NCBI GenBank assembly: GCA_025890175.1
Contig: JANPYM010000003.1
Coordinates: 1,213,795 to 1,277,794, forward strand
Source of the DNA: Ciborinia camelliae
Lineage: Eukaryota; Ascomycota; Leotiomycetes; Helotiales; Sclerotiniaceae
Direction: 5' to 3'
Length of the DNA: 64,000 bases
The translations under genes were made by a program, and so were the position numbers. Below the pieces are notes generated by a model. It saw nothing but the letters and a program-made list of their open reading frames with translations, searched no databases and was not told where the DNA came from. The first letter of the stretch is position 1. Each line of letters starts with the position of its first letter. Positions 11,539 to 22,139 of this stretch are shown in pieces.

Positions 11539-12929
11539 TCATGTAGCAGGAGCAGTAATGCCACGTGCAACTAGCTCATCGGCACGAATAGGTGCAAAGA
11601 ATGGATGGGCCATGGCTTCCTTAGCGGTCAATCGTTCCTAATCACATGTTAGCATATGCTAAAACAATAACAACATATATATGGTGGCCGTACTTGGTGG
11701 TCGTATCGGAGAAGTTTATCCAAGAAGTCGATAGCTTCATTAGTAACGAATCGTTGGTTCTCGGCATTGACGAAGCCGTGCCAGTTCTTCTTTGGGAATC
11801 TGCCTAGGATATCGTCATATTGTGCATCGAGCTCAATCTCGTATTTATCGAGGTAATCGAATAAGTCTTCGGTACCGAGAACTTTAGCAATCTTGACTAA
11901 TTGATCCGAGTTGCTGTTTCCGTGGAAGAATGGTTCTTTTCGGAAGATCATCGAAGCAAACATGGCACCTAATGACCACATGTCCAAGGAGTAGTCATAT
12001 TCCTGGAAGTCAACGAGCAATTCAGGTCCCTTGAAGTATCTTGATGCAACTCGAACGTTATACTCTGTGCCTTGGTGATAGAATTCAGCGAGACCCCAAT
12101 CGATAAGTCTCAACTATACCCTAGACGTTAGTCAATACATCTTGCAGCTGGTGACAATCCTACCTTTCTATTTTCATGATCAATCATCACATTGTGAGGC
12201 TTGACATCTCTGTGCATGATACCTTTGCTGTGACAAAAGTCCAATGCCTATGAAGATTAGCGACTTCGAACCTACTGACAATTAGGGCGCCATACCTTCA
12301 AGAGCTCATAAATATAAAATCGGACATCGTAGTCAATAAACTTAGGATAAAGGCTTCGGAAGTCGGTGTTGTTGACAAATTCGAAAATCAACGAAGGTGT
12401 TTTGCTCTGCATCAAATATGAGTCGTCTGTTTCTTTCTCAAGGGGTTCTTCAAGACCAGTGAGCGCCGATTTTCCACTCTTCTTCCCACCTAGGAAGAGC
12501 AGATCGGCCGGGGTAGTAGGAAATGTTTGATTTACTTGACTATCCCTAACAACATCAAGGAGGGCGACGATATTCGGACCTCCTGACAAGTTCTGTAGGA
12601 TCTTGATCTCTCTCTTGATCTTCTTCTTCTTGACCGGCTTCAACACCTTGATAACACATTTCTGGTAGTTGGCCACATTGATTCCCTCAAAGACTTCCGA
12701 ATACTTTCCTCGTCCTACACGAGCACACATCCGAGTATCAGTAACCAGCACACTCATAGCCACGGGCGGGTAAAATCAAAACAAGCCTTGGGGAAGGACG
12801 TATTGCCGACTTACCAATCTTGCGCACAACTTCATAGTTTTCCAACACGCCCCAAGTAATATTCACGCTATCATAATCCCAATATGCCCGTGGCATCTGC
12901 TGATTGACATCGGCATAGACGCGAGCCAT
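11539..12929 (-). CDS. CKA1: Casein kinase II catalytic subunit alpha
   Basis: CK2 alpha is a constitutive acidophilic Ser/Thr kinase. Exons in transcript order 12929-12815, 12714-12536, 12406-12296, 12247-12164, 12113-11694 and 11637-11539 give 335 aa, the normal family length. The start [20 protein letters not shown] is the expected CK2 N-terminus. A split glycine-rich loop follows ([11 protein letters not shown]). The lysine-rich cluster KKKKIKRE, catalytic HRD at 147-149, the CK2-specific DWG at 168-170 (in place of DFG) and [10 protein letters not shown] are all present. Intron 2 (12407-12535, 129 nt, GTAAAT...CAG with a CTCAC branch-like site) has no stop and is a multiple of three. Reading through it would insert 43 residues between VVRDSQ and [10 protein letters not shown], which the family joins directly, so I splice it out. 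The gene is divergent from RPP1 across 439 bp. Confidence 0.96.
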
Positions 12930-13368
12930 TTTGAGGCCGGCCTGCTATAGGAAAGCGCAGCACAAATCGTGTGGAGACCGCTTTTTTGTAAATATCGATA
13001 TCCGGGGTGAGTCGCCGATTGATAAAAGCCCGATTGTTCGACCGGATGGTTCTGTTTGAGAATCGCAGGATGACCTTGTACGATGTTGTAGAAAATAATG
13101 ATCTGATGTTGATGTGCTACGAATTCTTGATGGATGGCTAAGACACCCCGCGCTAGCGCAGGAGTTATATTTTCGGGTGGCGGCCTTAAATAATAGGCTT
13201 ATCAGTGGATGGAAGCCCAAGGCTGAATGACGAATAATAATTTTTAAACCAAGCTTCTTCTTTTTCGAACATTCAACAAATCCTAGCACTATTTGAAAGA
13301 CCATTACAGGGAAAACTGTAAGGGGTGATGAATGTAAAGAAATATTGAATAGCAGAAACAACGCGAGC
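12930..13368. promoter_or_regulatory. Bidirectional promoter region, CK2 alpha / RPP1
   Basis: The 439-bp gap between two divergent start codons must carry both promoters and 5' UTRs. No specific binding site can be assigned with confidence from sequence alone. Confidence 0.5.
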
Positions 13369-14367
13369 ATGCTCTACGATCTCAATATCCCTTGGTCATC
13401 AAGCAAAGACCCTCTTGACCTCCAAAGGACCATATCATTCCTTTCAGAATTAGGCTATGGCACCATAGCCCTCAATCACATCCATAACGGACCGCTTCCT
13501 TCCAATATAACCAATCCAATACCCACGACCTTCCCCTTCACAGTTCCGCCCAAAACTGTCATCCTCCGCCGATGCACCCTCGTTCTCTCTGACCCCTCCC
13601 TTAACCACCGTCTCTCGGCCATTTCACCTGCCTACGATATCCTCGCGATTCGCCCTACCACCGAGAAAGCTTTTCTGGCAGCATGTCTCAATCTAACCGA
13701 GCATTCCCTCATATCCCTCGACCTCACACAACGATTCCCATTCCATTTCAAACCCAAACCTCTTATGGCCGCTATACATCGCGGCATTAGATTCGAAATA
13801 TGTTACGCGCAAGCTACAATGGAGGATTCGAATGCGCGGAAAAACTTCATAAGTAATTGTTTGGGAATATTTAGAGCTACGAGGGGCAGGGGGATTGTGA
13901 TAAGCAGCGAAGCAAAGACGGCATTGGGTGTGAGGGGTCCGGCAGATGTGGTTAATTTAATGGCGGTATGGGGATTGGGCAGAGAGAGGGGTATGGAAGG
14001 TTTAGGAGATAATCCAAGATCAGTGGTCATCAACGAGGGCTTGAAAAGAAGCTCTTTCAGAGGAGTGGTGGATGTGGTCTACGGTGGCGAAAGGAGTGCT
14101 ACGAAGGATACTGAAATCAACGAGGCACAGAAGAATAAAGCAAATAATGGAGAAAAGGGAAAGGGAAAGAGAAAGGCCGATGATAAGGAGGCGAAGGAGA
14201 ATGAGCCACCTCAAATGAGCAAGAGGCAGGCAAAGAAACAGAGAATGGAAGCATTGAAAGCCGCCGGATCCAGTTTGAGCTCATCGAAAGAGTCAACCCC
14301 CACAAAAGAAACGACTTTCACCGTTATAGATACGCATAATACAATAAAAGCGAAAGCACATGGTTGA
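13369..14367 (+). CDS. RPP1: Ribonuclease P/MRP protein subunit Rpp1 (RPP30 family)
   Basis: Single exon, 332 aa. It is a nuclear/nucleolar protein subunit shared by RNase P (tRNA 5' maturation) and RNase MRP (pre-rRNA cleavage), with a TIM-barrel-like PHP fold. The start MLYDLNIPWSSSKDPLDLQR and the following GYGTIALNHIHNGPLP match the family, where LGY and LNH are conserved. Later landmarks are YDILAIRPTTEKAFLAAC, LDLTQRFPFHFKPKP, RGIRFEICYAQA and GIVISSEAKTALGVRGPADV. The open frame continues upstream of the ATG only through a non-ATG stretch, so 13369 is the start. The last 80 or so residues are Lys/Glu-rich and disordered, a fungal extension beyond the conserved barrel. It ends 158 bp from the stop of the convergent small secreted protein gene. 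Confidence 0.95.
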   Translation: MLYDLNIPWSSSKDPLDLQRTISFLSELGYGTIALNHIHNGPLPSNITNPIPTTFPFTVPPKTVILRRCTLVLSDPSLNHRLSAISPAYDILAIRPTTEKAFLAACLNLTEHSLISLDLTQRFPFHFKPKPLMAAIHRGIRFEICYAQATMEDSNARKNFISNCLGIFRATRGRGIVISSEAKTALGVRGPADVVNLMAVWGLGRERGMEGLGDNPRSVVINEGLKRSSFRGVVDVVYGGERSATKDTEINEAQKNKANNGEKGKGKRKADDKEAKENEPPQMSKRQAKKQRMEALKAAGSSLSSSKESTPTKETTFTVIDTHNTIKAKAHG

Positions 14368-14525
14368 TATTTATATTCCTTTGATATTATTTTTCTGTGG
14401 CATTATTTTTGAACATATATGTACAACGAATTTGCTATCTTTCGGGAATCTATCCCTACACAATCTGGTATTAATTCTCTTTCAAACCCCATTTCATTAT
14501 TATATTTGGGCATCAAGCCACAATT

Positions 14526-15408
14526 TCAGACAGCTGTCGCCACGGCAAGATTACCAAGGATCAAACTGCTGGACAAGGAGAGTGTGTTGGTATCCGCAGA
14601 ATTTGGTTGGGCTACTTGTGCAGCTCCAAGTACAGGAGCTGCTGAGACGCCCGCTTGTGGTGCAGCCATTGTGGCGACACTTGCTTGGGAGGTGGATTCT
14701 GAAATAGCAGTTTCAGATTGTGATGATACTATAGTTGTAGCTTCTGGAATAGCAGCTTCAGATTGTGATGGTGCTACATTTGTAGCTTCTGGAATGGCAG
14801 CTTCAGATTGTGATGATGCTACAATTGTAGCTTCTGGAACAGTATCTATGATACCGAGTTAGTTTATGAAAGTTATTCCAATGCGAAGTTATCATACCTG
14901 ATACCATCACGGTAGTTGTTTGCGTCGTGTTCATAGTGACCATGACTTGCTCAGTCTCTGTGACTGTTTGGGTAATCATTTGCGGTAGAGGGGTGACGGT
15001 AACGGTGGGTGGAGCGCCAGAAGCGTATAAGGTTTGTGTGAGGAAAGAGAGTTGGCCACTGAGAATGTTAGCCTGCAGTCACTATCAAAAGACTAATATC
15101 AACTATCATACCCAGTCCCTGCAGCCTGTACAGCTTCTGTTGGCGCCGCCGCTCCCTGAACATATTTTGTGACAGTCATCGTCTTTATGATCTCCTTCGT
15201 CACCGCCGCTGCCTCCGCCGCCCCCCCTTTCCCGCCTTTTGCTCCTTGGAGGGCCGCAATGATATCATTCAAGCCTCTAGCTTGCCGCGGAAATCCCTAA
15301 AGTATCATCAGACACCGTCCATAGTATCAATCGTCGCTCAAAACATACCTGGGCAAGACCTGCCGCCCCCACTACCACTAACAACGATGCACTCAAAAAG
15401 CCCTTCAT
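14526..15408 (-). CDS. Small secreted Ala/Ser/Thr-rich protein with internal repeats, possibly GPI-anchored
   Basis: Four exons (15408-15349, 15296-15112, 15058-14898, 14845-14526) separated by 52-53-nt introns join to 241 aa. The first exon encodes only a signal peptide, MKGFLSASLLVVVGAAGLAQ. Next come an Ala/Gly-rich segment, a Thr/Val-rich stretch (TVTVTPLPQMITQTVTETE), three 15-residue repeats of the type EATIVASSQSEAAIP, and a C-terminus LSLSSSLILGNLAVATAV preceded by small residues. That end could be a GPI-attachment signal. There are no paired cysteines and no enzyme domain. I infer a cell-wall or secreted structural protein; the family is not one I can name. The joins are supported by consistent splice signals and by phase at every junction. 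Confidence 0.8.
14700..14834 (-). repeat. Three 45-bp in-frame tandem repeats
   Basis: Three consecutive 45-bp units (14834-14790, 14789-14745, 14744-14700) encode EATIVASSQSEAAIP, EATNVAPSQSEAAIP and EATTIVSSQSETAIS. The first two are nearly identical and the third is more diverged. Such coding minisatellites in fungal surface proteins often vary in copy number. Confidence 0.85.
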
Positions 15409-16984
15409 CCCTCTTCTTGAAGCTTGCCGTTAAGATAATGTAGTCTAGTCTTCTGTCCGGCTTTTGCTGTACCTATTAATGAACGTCGCCAACAGCCCAG
15501 CCGTGTGAGAATAAAAAATTAATATAAGAAAAAAGCTATTGAGTAAACGTGACCAGCACTGCAGAATTACAACTGTTTAGATAAAAAAATAAATTGAAAA
15601 GAGTGCTCGGATAAGATATTCAAGAGGGAAGTGAAAACAGATATACGACCCTAAAACCGTGCATCAACGAGTCTTGGAGCCATGATTGCATAGATGTAGA
15701 TCCTCGGCACCAGTAGGAGGGCAGAACAGATAAATATGGGATCGTGGCGCCATCATACTTTACAAACCGCCATGGTTTGTGGTTCAATAATAAACCGCGT
15801 TCAAATATCACAGCACATTGTAGTAAAACATCAAATGGGGATTGACTCGATCGACTAATAAGAATCGAAAGATTTGAAGGGTCCCTGCGGCACGATCAAG
15901 TGAAAGCCAGTGAGAATACGAATAACTAGGGCAAACGCACACTTCTCAAGCGGCGGCTTGAGAAACTTTTGATGGAACAGTGTTTAAGGATGTAAGAGAT
16001 GAAAGAACCTCAAACATTAGCGAGTTTTTGAGGGATGAGGGAAAGGGCATTCTCAGACGTGTGGGGTTTCAGGTAGTTTGGCGGCGTGAGAACTTCAAGA
16101 TTGCATCAGCAGTCGCCAAATATGTTGTCCTGAACAAGCTTTGGAGATTCTCCAATGATGAGTATATGTGTTGATGACGACTTATGAATGTAATCTTATA
16201 AGACGTTATAATAAGACGTTCAGCAGTCAAGCACCGGTACCTACCTAGGAAGGAAGTCAAAATGACCCTTCAGCCTTGCATAAATGGGTCAAGCTACCCG
16301 TGGACTGAGCTTGAGACACCTGCAACGTAAGGAGGGAGGTAAATATTAGCTTTTTTGGTGTAGAAAATTCAAGACATCCGGATAGAAATATTATTATAAA
16401 CCTATGATAAAGTTATTACTGAAGTTACATACCTAGGTATCTACCCAATAAGACTCTAGAGATCGGGTATTATCAACTTCCGGGTCTGAGTCTAGCTTAG
16501 AATATTGATCCATAGCCTCGATCATTAATAATCAATCGGTCCAGTACGTCATGATCTTTAGCAAAACATTTCGATTTCACAGACATTTCATCGATGAAGG
16601 GAGAATCAAAACATCGATGCTTATATTACCAAGGTATTTCTGAAGAGTGACATCAATCAAATTATCAATACAACCTTAGCCTTTTAACCTTTCAGTCATG
16701 GCTGTTATATCATCAAATCATCAACACTAATAAGGATACCTACGTACATATTCCTATCAGTAGGTACCTAGACTCAAATACAAGAACTACGATATCTAGC
16801 AACTAGATTGACATCAAGCTCCTCAAAACACGGCTTGGAGGTAGTGCCTTGTCATCTCATACATACATATTTTACTTCACTTGCAATTCTTAATATATTC
16901 CAAGGGTGGTTACTCTTTCTTCTTTTTAAACCATTTCCCCAACAGTCAAACGATCGTACAATACACATTTCCGCAGTTGTAAAC
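15409..16984. other. Spacer with divergent promoters
   Basis: No supportable gene. It contains a perfect short hairpin (15943-15964, 9-bp arms TTCTCAAGC/GCTTGAGAA around GGCG), a 12-bp palindrome ATACCTAGGTAT (16429-16440), and the presumed promoters of the small secreted protein and of the DUF1295 gene. An open frame runs upstream of the DUF1295 ATG from about 16808 but lacks an ATG. Confidence 0.5.
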
Positions 16985-18096
16985 ATGACGGTCGTCCATG
17001 TTCTAGATGATTACTACCTTGCAATAACGCTGTTGATTACAGTTGCATATCAATTGTTCTTCTTTTCCTTTGCCTATTCTCTCAAAATCGATAAACTCAC
17101 AGGTCAGATAGACATATCTCGAGAAGTCTTCCATGAACTAACATATAGCTCAGACTTTGCTGGGGGAACGAACTTTGTTGTACTTGCCATATTAACACTT
17201 TCATTCAGTGGCCATCACAACGCACGCCAAATCGTGGCCTCCCTCTTTATCATGCTATGGGGAGCACGCCTTTCAGCTTTCTTATTATTCCGAATCTTGA
17301 AGACTGGGGAAGATACTCGATTCGATGGCAAGCGTGACAACTTCTTTAAACTTCTTGGTTTTTGGGTGGCCCAAATGTTATGGGTTTGGATTGTCTCACT
17401 ACCTGTCACTCTTTTAAATTCTCCAAAAGTCACGAGATTCCCACAGCCCGCATTTGGAACAGCCAGTGATATCGCTGGAGTCATACTTTACGTCATCGGT
17501 CTCTCTATGGAGAGTGTGAGTGACATGCAAAAGTATCTCTTTAAAGCTCACAACAGCGATAAGTCTAAAATTTGTGACAAGGGTTTCTTCTCATGGAGTC
17601 GCCATCCGAACTATTTTGGGGAGATTGTCATTCAGTTTTGTAGGCTTCTCTCCAGCAATTACCCATCTCTAGCTAATAAACCGCAGCTATATATATGATT
17701 GCAGTCTCACCTGCTGCCGAAGGCTCTGTTCATGGCGGAGCTCGCAAAGCTCTCTATGCCTCGATCCTTGGTCCAATATTCCTCACTTACATCCTCATGT
17801 TCTTGTCCGGTTTGACACTCCAAGAAAGACCTGGAGCCAAGAAACGATACGAGAATAATAACCATTGGGAGGAATATTCACGATACCTCAAACGAACGAG
17901 TATTCTGATACCTTTCCCTCCTCAACTTTACGAAAGAATGCCCACAGTACTGAAAAGAACGATTTTCTTGGAATTTCCCATCTATGTATTTGATCCGGCA
18001 AAACATGCTGATGTCAGTCAAGGTCAGCATAGTGCGGAGGGGGGTCGTCAGTCACATGGAGAGGATCGACAAAGTACTGACCGTTTGGCCCACTGA
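16985..18096 (+). CDS. DUF1295 / steroid-reductase-like integral membrane protein
   Basis: Exons 16985-17639 and 17687-18096 (47-nt intron with an AGCTAATAA branch site) join to 354 aa. Several hydrophobic segments (for example YLAITLLITVAYQLFFFSFA, FVVLAILTLSF, LWVWIVSLPVTLL, IAGVILYVIGLSME) precede the family landmark FFSWSRHPNYFGEI, and after the junction SPAAEGSVHGG and LTLQERPGAKKRYENN. This R-HPNYFGE pattern is shared by DUF1295 proteins and the C-terminal domain of 3-oxo-5-alpha-steroid 4-dehydrogenase-type enzymes, which reduce or methylate lipid substrates in the ER. The substrate is unknown. The start is the first ATG; the open frame upstream has none. The tail is hydrophilic and His/Gln-rich. 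The splice restores SIYMIAVSPAA in frame, which the unspliced reading cannot. Confidence 0.9.
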
Positions 18097-19789
18097 GTTT
18101 AAATCAACCAACTTTATATAATGATGTCGATGAATGACTTACTTTGAATAGAAAGATTTATAATGGCGAGACTTTTGCATTGCGTTAATTAGCTTTCATG
18201 GAGAAATGCCTTCTTTTTTCATTCAGTTTGATATTTCTACCGCAACAGAGCTCGCACATGGCTTACTAGCCGAATACCTTCAATTTTTACGTATGCACTT
18301 GGGGATTTATATTTAATAATGTACAATCTTTAACGCACCAAAATTACAATATAAAGTTACAGCCATCATCATGTGATGGCGACGACTCAAACAAAAACAA
18401 GCAGCCAGTCATTCGTTCATGCATCTTCCACCTGCAAGATTTTCTGGTTTTTCCCACACTCGTACAATACCTGATACCTCTCTTCCAATATCTCTTCACT
18501 CTTCTCAATGATTCTTCGTATTTGATTCGACTAGAATCAGATCTAAATACTATTATATTGTGTGTATCATCTTTCAACTCTTCCTCCTCTGTAATATTGT
18601 ATTCCCCCTCCAAATTTCCTCTCATCCAATCACAATCGCATTGGAATTGGACTTGGGGATATCATCACCGTAAGCAAGTGACCATGAACGTCTCCTGCCA
18701 ATATCAAAATGTAGTTTTCAAAATTCCGCTTCCAAAACCCCTGGCTATTTATATTTGTTATTGTAATGTAAGATTACGTTTTCTTTAACTATTTCACATG
18801 TCCCTACATCTTTCGTGCGATTGCGTCACGAGCTAGGTTTGGAGCGAGAGATGATGACTATGGTATGTAATTGAATGGATTGAATGAATATAACGCATAG
18901 AATTACTACTAGACTAATCTCGGAGGTATGGTAGGAATGCAAACGCCAGTCTCCATCGGCATTTGGCGCTTCTGCTATTTTCCCCAGGTTTCCATTTCCT
19001 TGTTCGGAGTTTTTGGCTGTTTATACGTTTGTTTGCCGTTTACCTATTCCATCACATGCCCTCACCCCTATCTGTCTGTCTCTCCCATCTCTCTTGCTGT
19101 TCTTCCCCGATAGCTAACTTGACTTGGGTAGCCGTCCCACAGCCTCTGGCCATACCGTAAACTTGTTATTTCTGCAAAATATGCGGCACGTGTCTAATCC
19201 ACAGTACGTCTGGGAAAAGTGTGGTTAGTGTTAAGGGTGAGTGTATCGAGGGTTTGAATTGGGCAAAGGCGAAACATATTTGGGTTCAGAGGGCTATGGT
19301 GCCCATTCCTGTGAGCTCTTCTTTACGTACACACCCAAATATATATATCTCCATTGCCTGTTTTGGGTGTGCAGAGGAGGGTGAAAACGGGGAATTGGGA
19401 GAGAGACGTAAGGCGATGGAGGAAGAGGAAGATAGGGTGGAATCATGAACTAACATAAAATAGGAAGGAGCAGAGATATCAGGAAGAACCAGAGCATGAA
19501 AATTCTATTTTTAGAGCGACGGACCTTGGTGAACCTGGGAATATAGATGCAGGAGCAGCTTGAGAAGGATTGTAAGCGATTGGAGTGCTGTGATTAGGAA
19601 ATATACAGACGGATAATGACTCATTCAGCAATGTTATTGCTACTACAAGACATCTAGCTTTTGATAATTAGGTACTAAAAGAATTGGAATAGAATGCTTA
19701 TCTCCTTGACCACGAGTTATATGGAACCAAATACGAAGCTCTCTGAATGAATGATGTAAATGTATGATTGCAATTCTCCCCTACAATTA
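18097..19789. other. Spacer between convergent gene ends, nothing recognised
   Basis: A 1.7-kb stretch with only short ORFs of low-complexity or random composition. It includes the 3' UTR of the DUF1295 gene. Pyrimidine-rich and AT-rich patches are seen but no repeat or domain. Confidence 0.5.
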
Positions 19790-20192
19790 TTATGCCATAC
19801 CGCCATCCACTTTAAGTATTTGATCCGTCACCCATGAACTGGTACTACTACTCAAAAACGCGACAACATCTGCAATTTCCTGGGGGTTTCCAATCCTATT
19901 TTGAGGATTAGAGCCTGCGATCGTCTTCAAAAACTAGGATATCAATCTTTCCATATTTCTCAACTGCAGCATCTACCAATTTTAAGATCTCGCCGATGTT
20001 CCCGGCATCAGCTTTGATGAAAGTAGCGTTCTCTTCTCCGATAATTGATGCAACTTCGTCTGCTGCAAAAGAGTCGTTCCTATAGTTTACAACTACTTTT
20101 GCTCCGTCGCGTGCAAGGCGAAGAGATATAGCTCGACCTATTCCTTTGCTTCCTCCAGTTACAAGGGCGACTTTTCCGGTAAGGGATTGCAT
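19790..20192 (-). pseudogene. Short-chain dehydrogenase/reductase remnant with the catalytic core deleted
   Basis: From the ATG at 20192 the minus strand encodes a normal SDR N-terminus: MQSLTGKVALVTGGSKGIGR, with the TGxxxGIG cofactor loop at about 12-19, then VNYRNDSFAADEVASIIGEE and EKYGKIDILV. At this point the NNAG motif should follow. Instead the frame breaks within about 8 codons. A normal SDR C-terminus then appears in another frame at 19896-19790, RIGNPQEIADVVAFLSSSTS and then KVDGGMA with a stop. The NNAG, the catalytic Ser and the Tyr-x3-Lys segment, about 120 residues, are missing. The sequence just before the tail (CTCTAATCCTCAAAATAG) looks like the end of an intron, so the deletion probably joined an exon to intron sequence. 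No GT...AG splice joins the two pieces in frame. A functional enzyme is excluded; a short N-terminal peptide could still be expressed. Confidence 0.85.
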
Positions 20193-21073
20193 CTTGTTGG
20201 GGGGGGGTTGCGCGAAATAGGGGAGCAAGCTAATGAGAGGTGTTGGATAGAATAGTTATGATATTGAAGGGCTGTGTGTGGTCTAGAGAGACTTGGTTGC
20301 TTGTATAGTAAGCGATCAAACAATATTGGATAACTCGTTGTATTTATGCTTATTTTCAAAAGCAAACGCAGACTTGCGTTTTCTCTTCACTTTCCGCAAT
20401 AGACGCAATATCCTTGATATATGAGTAAGAGCGGAGGTAAGAAGGTTTTGCTCATCGCCGTGGATTTTGGGGATAAGGCCATATGTCCTTTTAATAGAAG
20501 TTTAGTTGAAGCAAGTTGCAGATATCAATAAGATATTCTTAAAGCTTGCAAGTCATTGAATATTCTGGATTGTCTCCAGGGATCTTGTAGGATTCTTAAG
20601 ATTTGAATGTTCAATTGAAATTTGTATATTCATATACATATACTGTACTGGATTTTCAAATTCTTAAGAATGCCAACTGCGATAATCAACCTGTATGCTG
20701 GTTTTGAACTATCATGTTTTGTGAGCAAACAACCAAGACGGCTGTATCAAAATCTTCTAATGTGGAAATGAACTTTCCTGCTTCCTGGGGAAGCTGGTAC
20801 ACGCGACTGGTCCGTGCATAAACATTTTAGCAGTAACGTCAGCCTTGTGATATTTAAATGATCAAACTTCTAGAAAACAACTATCAAAACCTTCAATGTC
20901 AAACGTTCGTTTCTAGTTTATTTGGTTACTTTCACAGCACCCAATTTGATTCATCTACATAGAATCTCCGAATATTCCAACCAGATTCCTCCATATCGGT
21001 CAAAGTGTCAGATTGGTCTACAATAGAACAATAATCGCATACACTCAAACCCCTCTATCTCCTTTCTTTCAAG
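20193..21073. other. Spacer upstream of TFIIS
   Basis: AT-rich, no gene seen. It ends in a pyrimidine-rich tract (about 21047-21070, CCCCTCTATCTCCTTTCTTTC) immediately before the TFIIS ATG, a common fungal initiator context. Confidence 0.5.
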
Positions 21074-22139
21074 ATGGATCAAAGAGAACTTACTTCGCGG
21101 GTTTCAGCCCTTCAAAAAGCGATCAATGACAAAGAGCCAGCAGCAAACGTTATTACTATTATGGAAACTCTGAAGAGAGATGTAAATGCTACTGAAGAAC
21201 TTCTTAGGGTATGTCTATAATCGGTTACATTCCTTAACAAGCTCTTCTGGGTCTTTGTGTCTCCATGATAAATCTTAAATACAGCAACTAATAGTTCAAT
21301 TCTTCAGGCAACCAAAGCAGGAATGGTAGTAGCCAAACAACGAGGAAACGCGAACAAAGATATTGCCAAGCTCGCCACCGAAATTGTCACCAAGTGGAAA
21401 AAAACCGTCGAAGTTGAGAAGGATAAGCGCAAAGCAAAACTCATGGCAACATCTGGATCTTCTCCTGCAGTTGGCAGCACCGGCACTTCCTCCCCAGCAC
21501 CCGCACCCAGCGCCCCAGTCACTAAAACCTTCCAAGGCGATTCCTCCAAGCGAAGATGGGAAACAGATAAAGTCGATACCAAGCGTACTGGTCTCCCAAC
21601 TCGCGATGCTTGTATCGGCTTGATGTACAATGGTCTTGCGTTTAAATGCGAAGAACCTTCTACTCATGTTATTATCAAGGCAATGGCTGTTGAGCAGGCT
21701 GCGTACGATCATTTCAGAGGCGAGACGAAGGACTATAAAGATAAGCTTCGTTCCCTCTTTCAAAATCTCAAGCAAGCATCCAACACGCAATTGCGCAAGA
21801 GAGTCATGTCGGGAGATATTGAACCGGCTCGTTTCGTGGCCATGACGCATGAGGAACTGAAGTCAGAGGAAATGAAGAAGAAAGACGATGCGTTGGAGTT
21901 GGAGAATATGAAGAAGGCTCAGGTACCAATGGCAGAGAAGAGTATTAGTGATGCTTTAACGTGTGGAAAGTGCCAACAGAAGAAAGTCAGCTATTCGCAA
22001 GCACAGACTCGCAGTGCTGATGAACCTATGACTACTTTCTGCGAGTGTCAAGTTTGCGGTCATCGCTGGAAGGTACGTATCATTCCGAATAGTGTTACTA
22101 TTCCGATCATTTTTTCTAACCGTTTCTCAGTTCTCTTGA
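21074..22139 (+). CDS. DST1: Transcription elongation factor TFIIS
   Basis: TFIIS rescues backtracked RNA polymerase II by stimulating transcript cleavage. Exons 21074-21208, 21308-22072 and 22131-22139 join to 302 aa. The N-terminal TFIIN/LW domain covers about 1-80 (EELLRATKAGMVVAKQRG across intron 1). A Ser/Pro/Ala linker follows, then the central Pol II-binding domain (RDACIGLMYNGLAF ... LFQNLKQASNTQLRKRVMSG). The C-terminal zinc ribbon has CGKCQQKKVSYSQAQTRSADE, with the catalytic Asp-Glu hairpin RSADEP, and CQVCGHRWKFS. The final residues Phe-Ser-stop come from a 9-nt last exon after a 58-nt intron. This choice is supported by the family ending in RWKF(C/S) and by good GTACGT/CTAAC/CAG signals. 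Without that splice the protein would end in an unrelated AT-rich tail. Confidence 0.96.

Noticed and set aside
12407..12535. 43-residue insertion in the CK2 alpha kinase domain
   Set aside because: Splice signals are present at both ends, and removal restores the exact family length and the junction VVRDSQ|SKTPSL. Treated as an intron.
16808..16984. N-terminal extension of the DUF1295 protein
   Set aside because: The frame is open but has no ATG upstream of 16985, and no upstream exon could be joined.
19908..20228. Intact short SDR of about 100 aa
   Set aside because: Lacks NNAG and the catalytic Ser/Tyr/Lys. The natural C-terminus is found nearby in another frame, so it is called a pseudogene.
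21296..21850. 184-aa minus-strand ORF
   Set aside because: Antisense to the TFIIS second exon, which is clearly coding.
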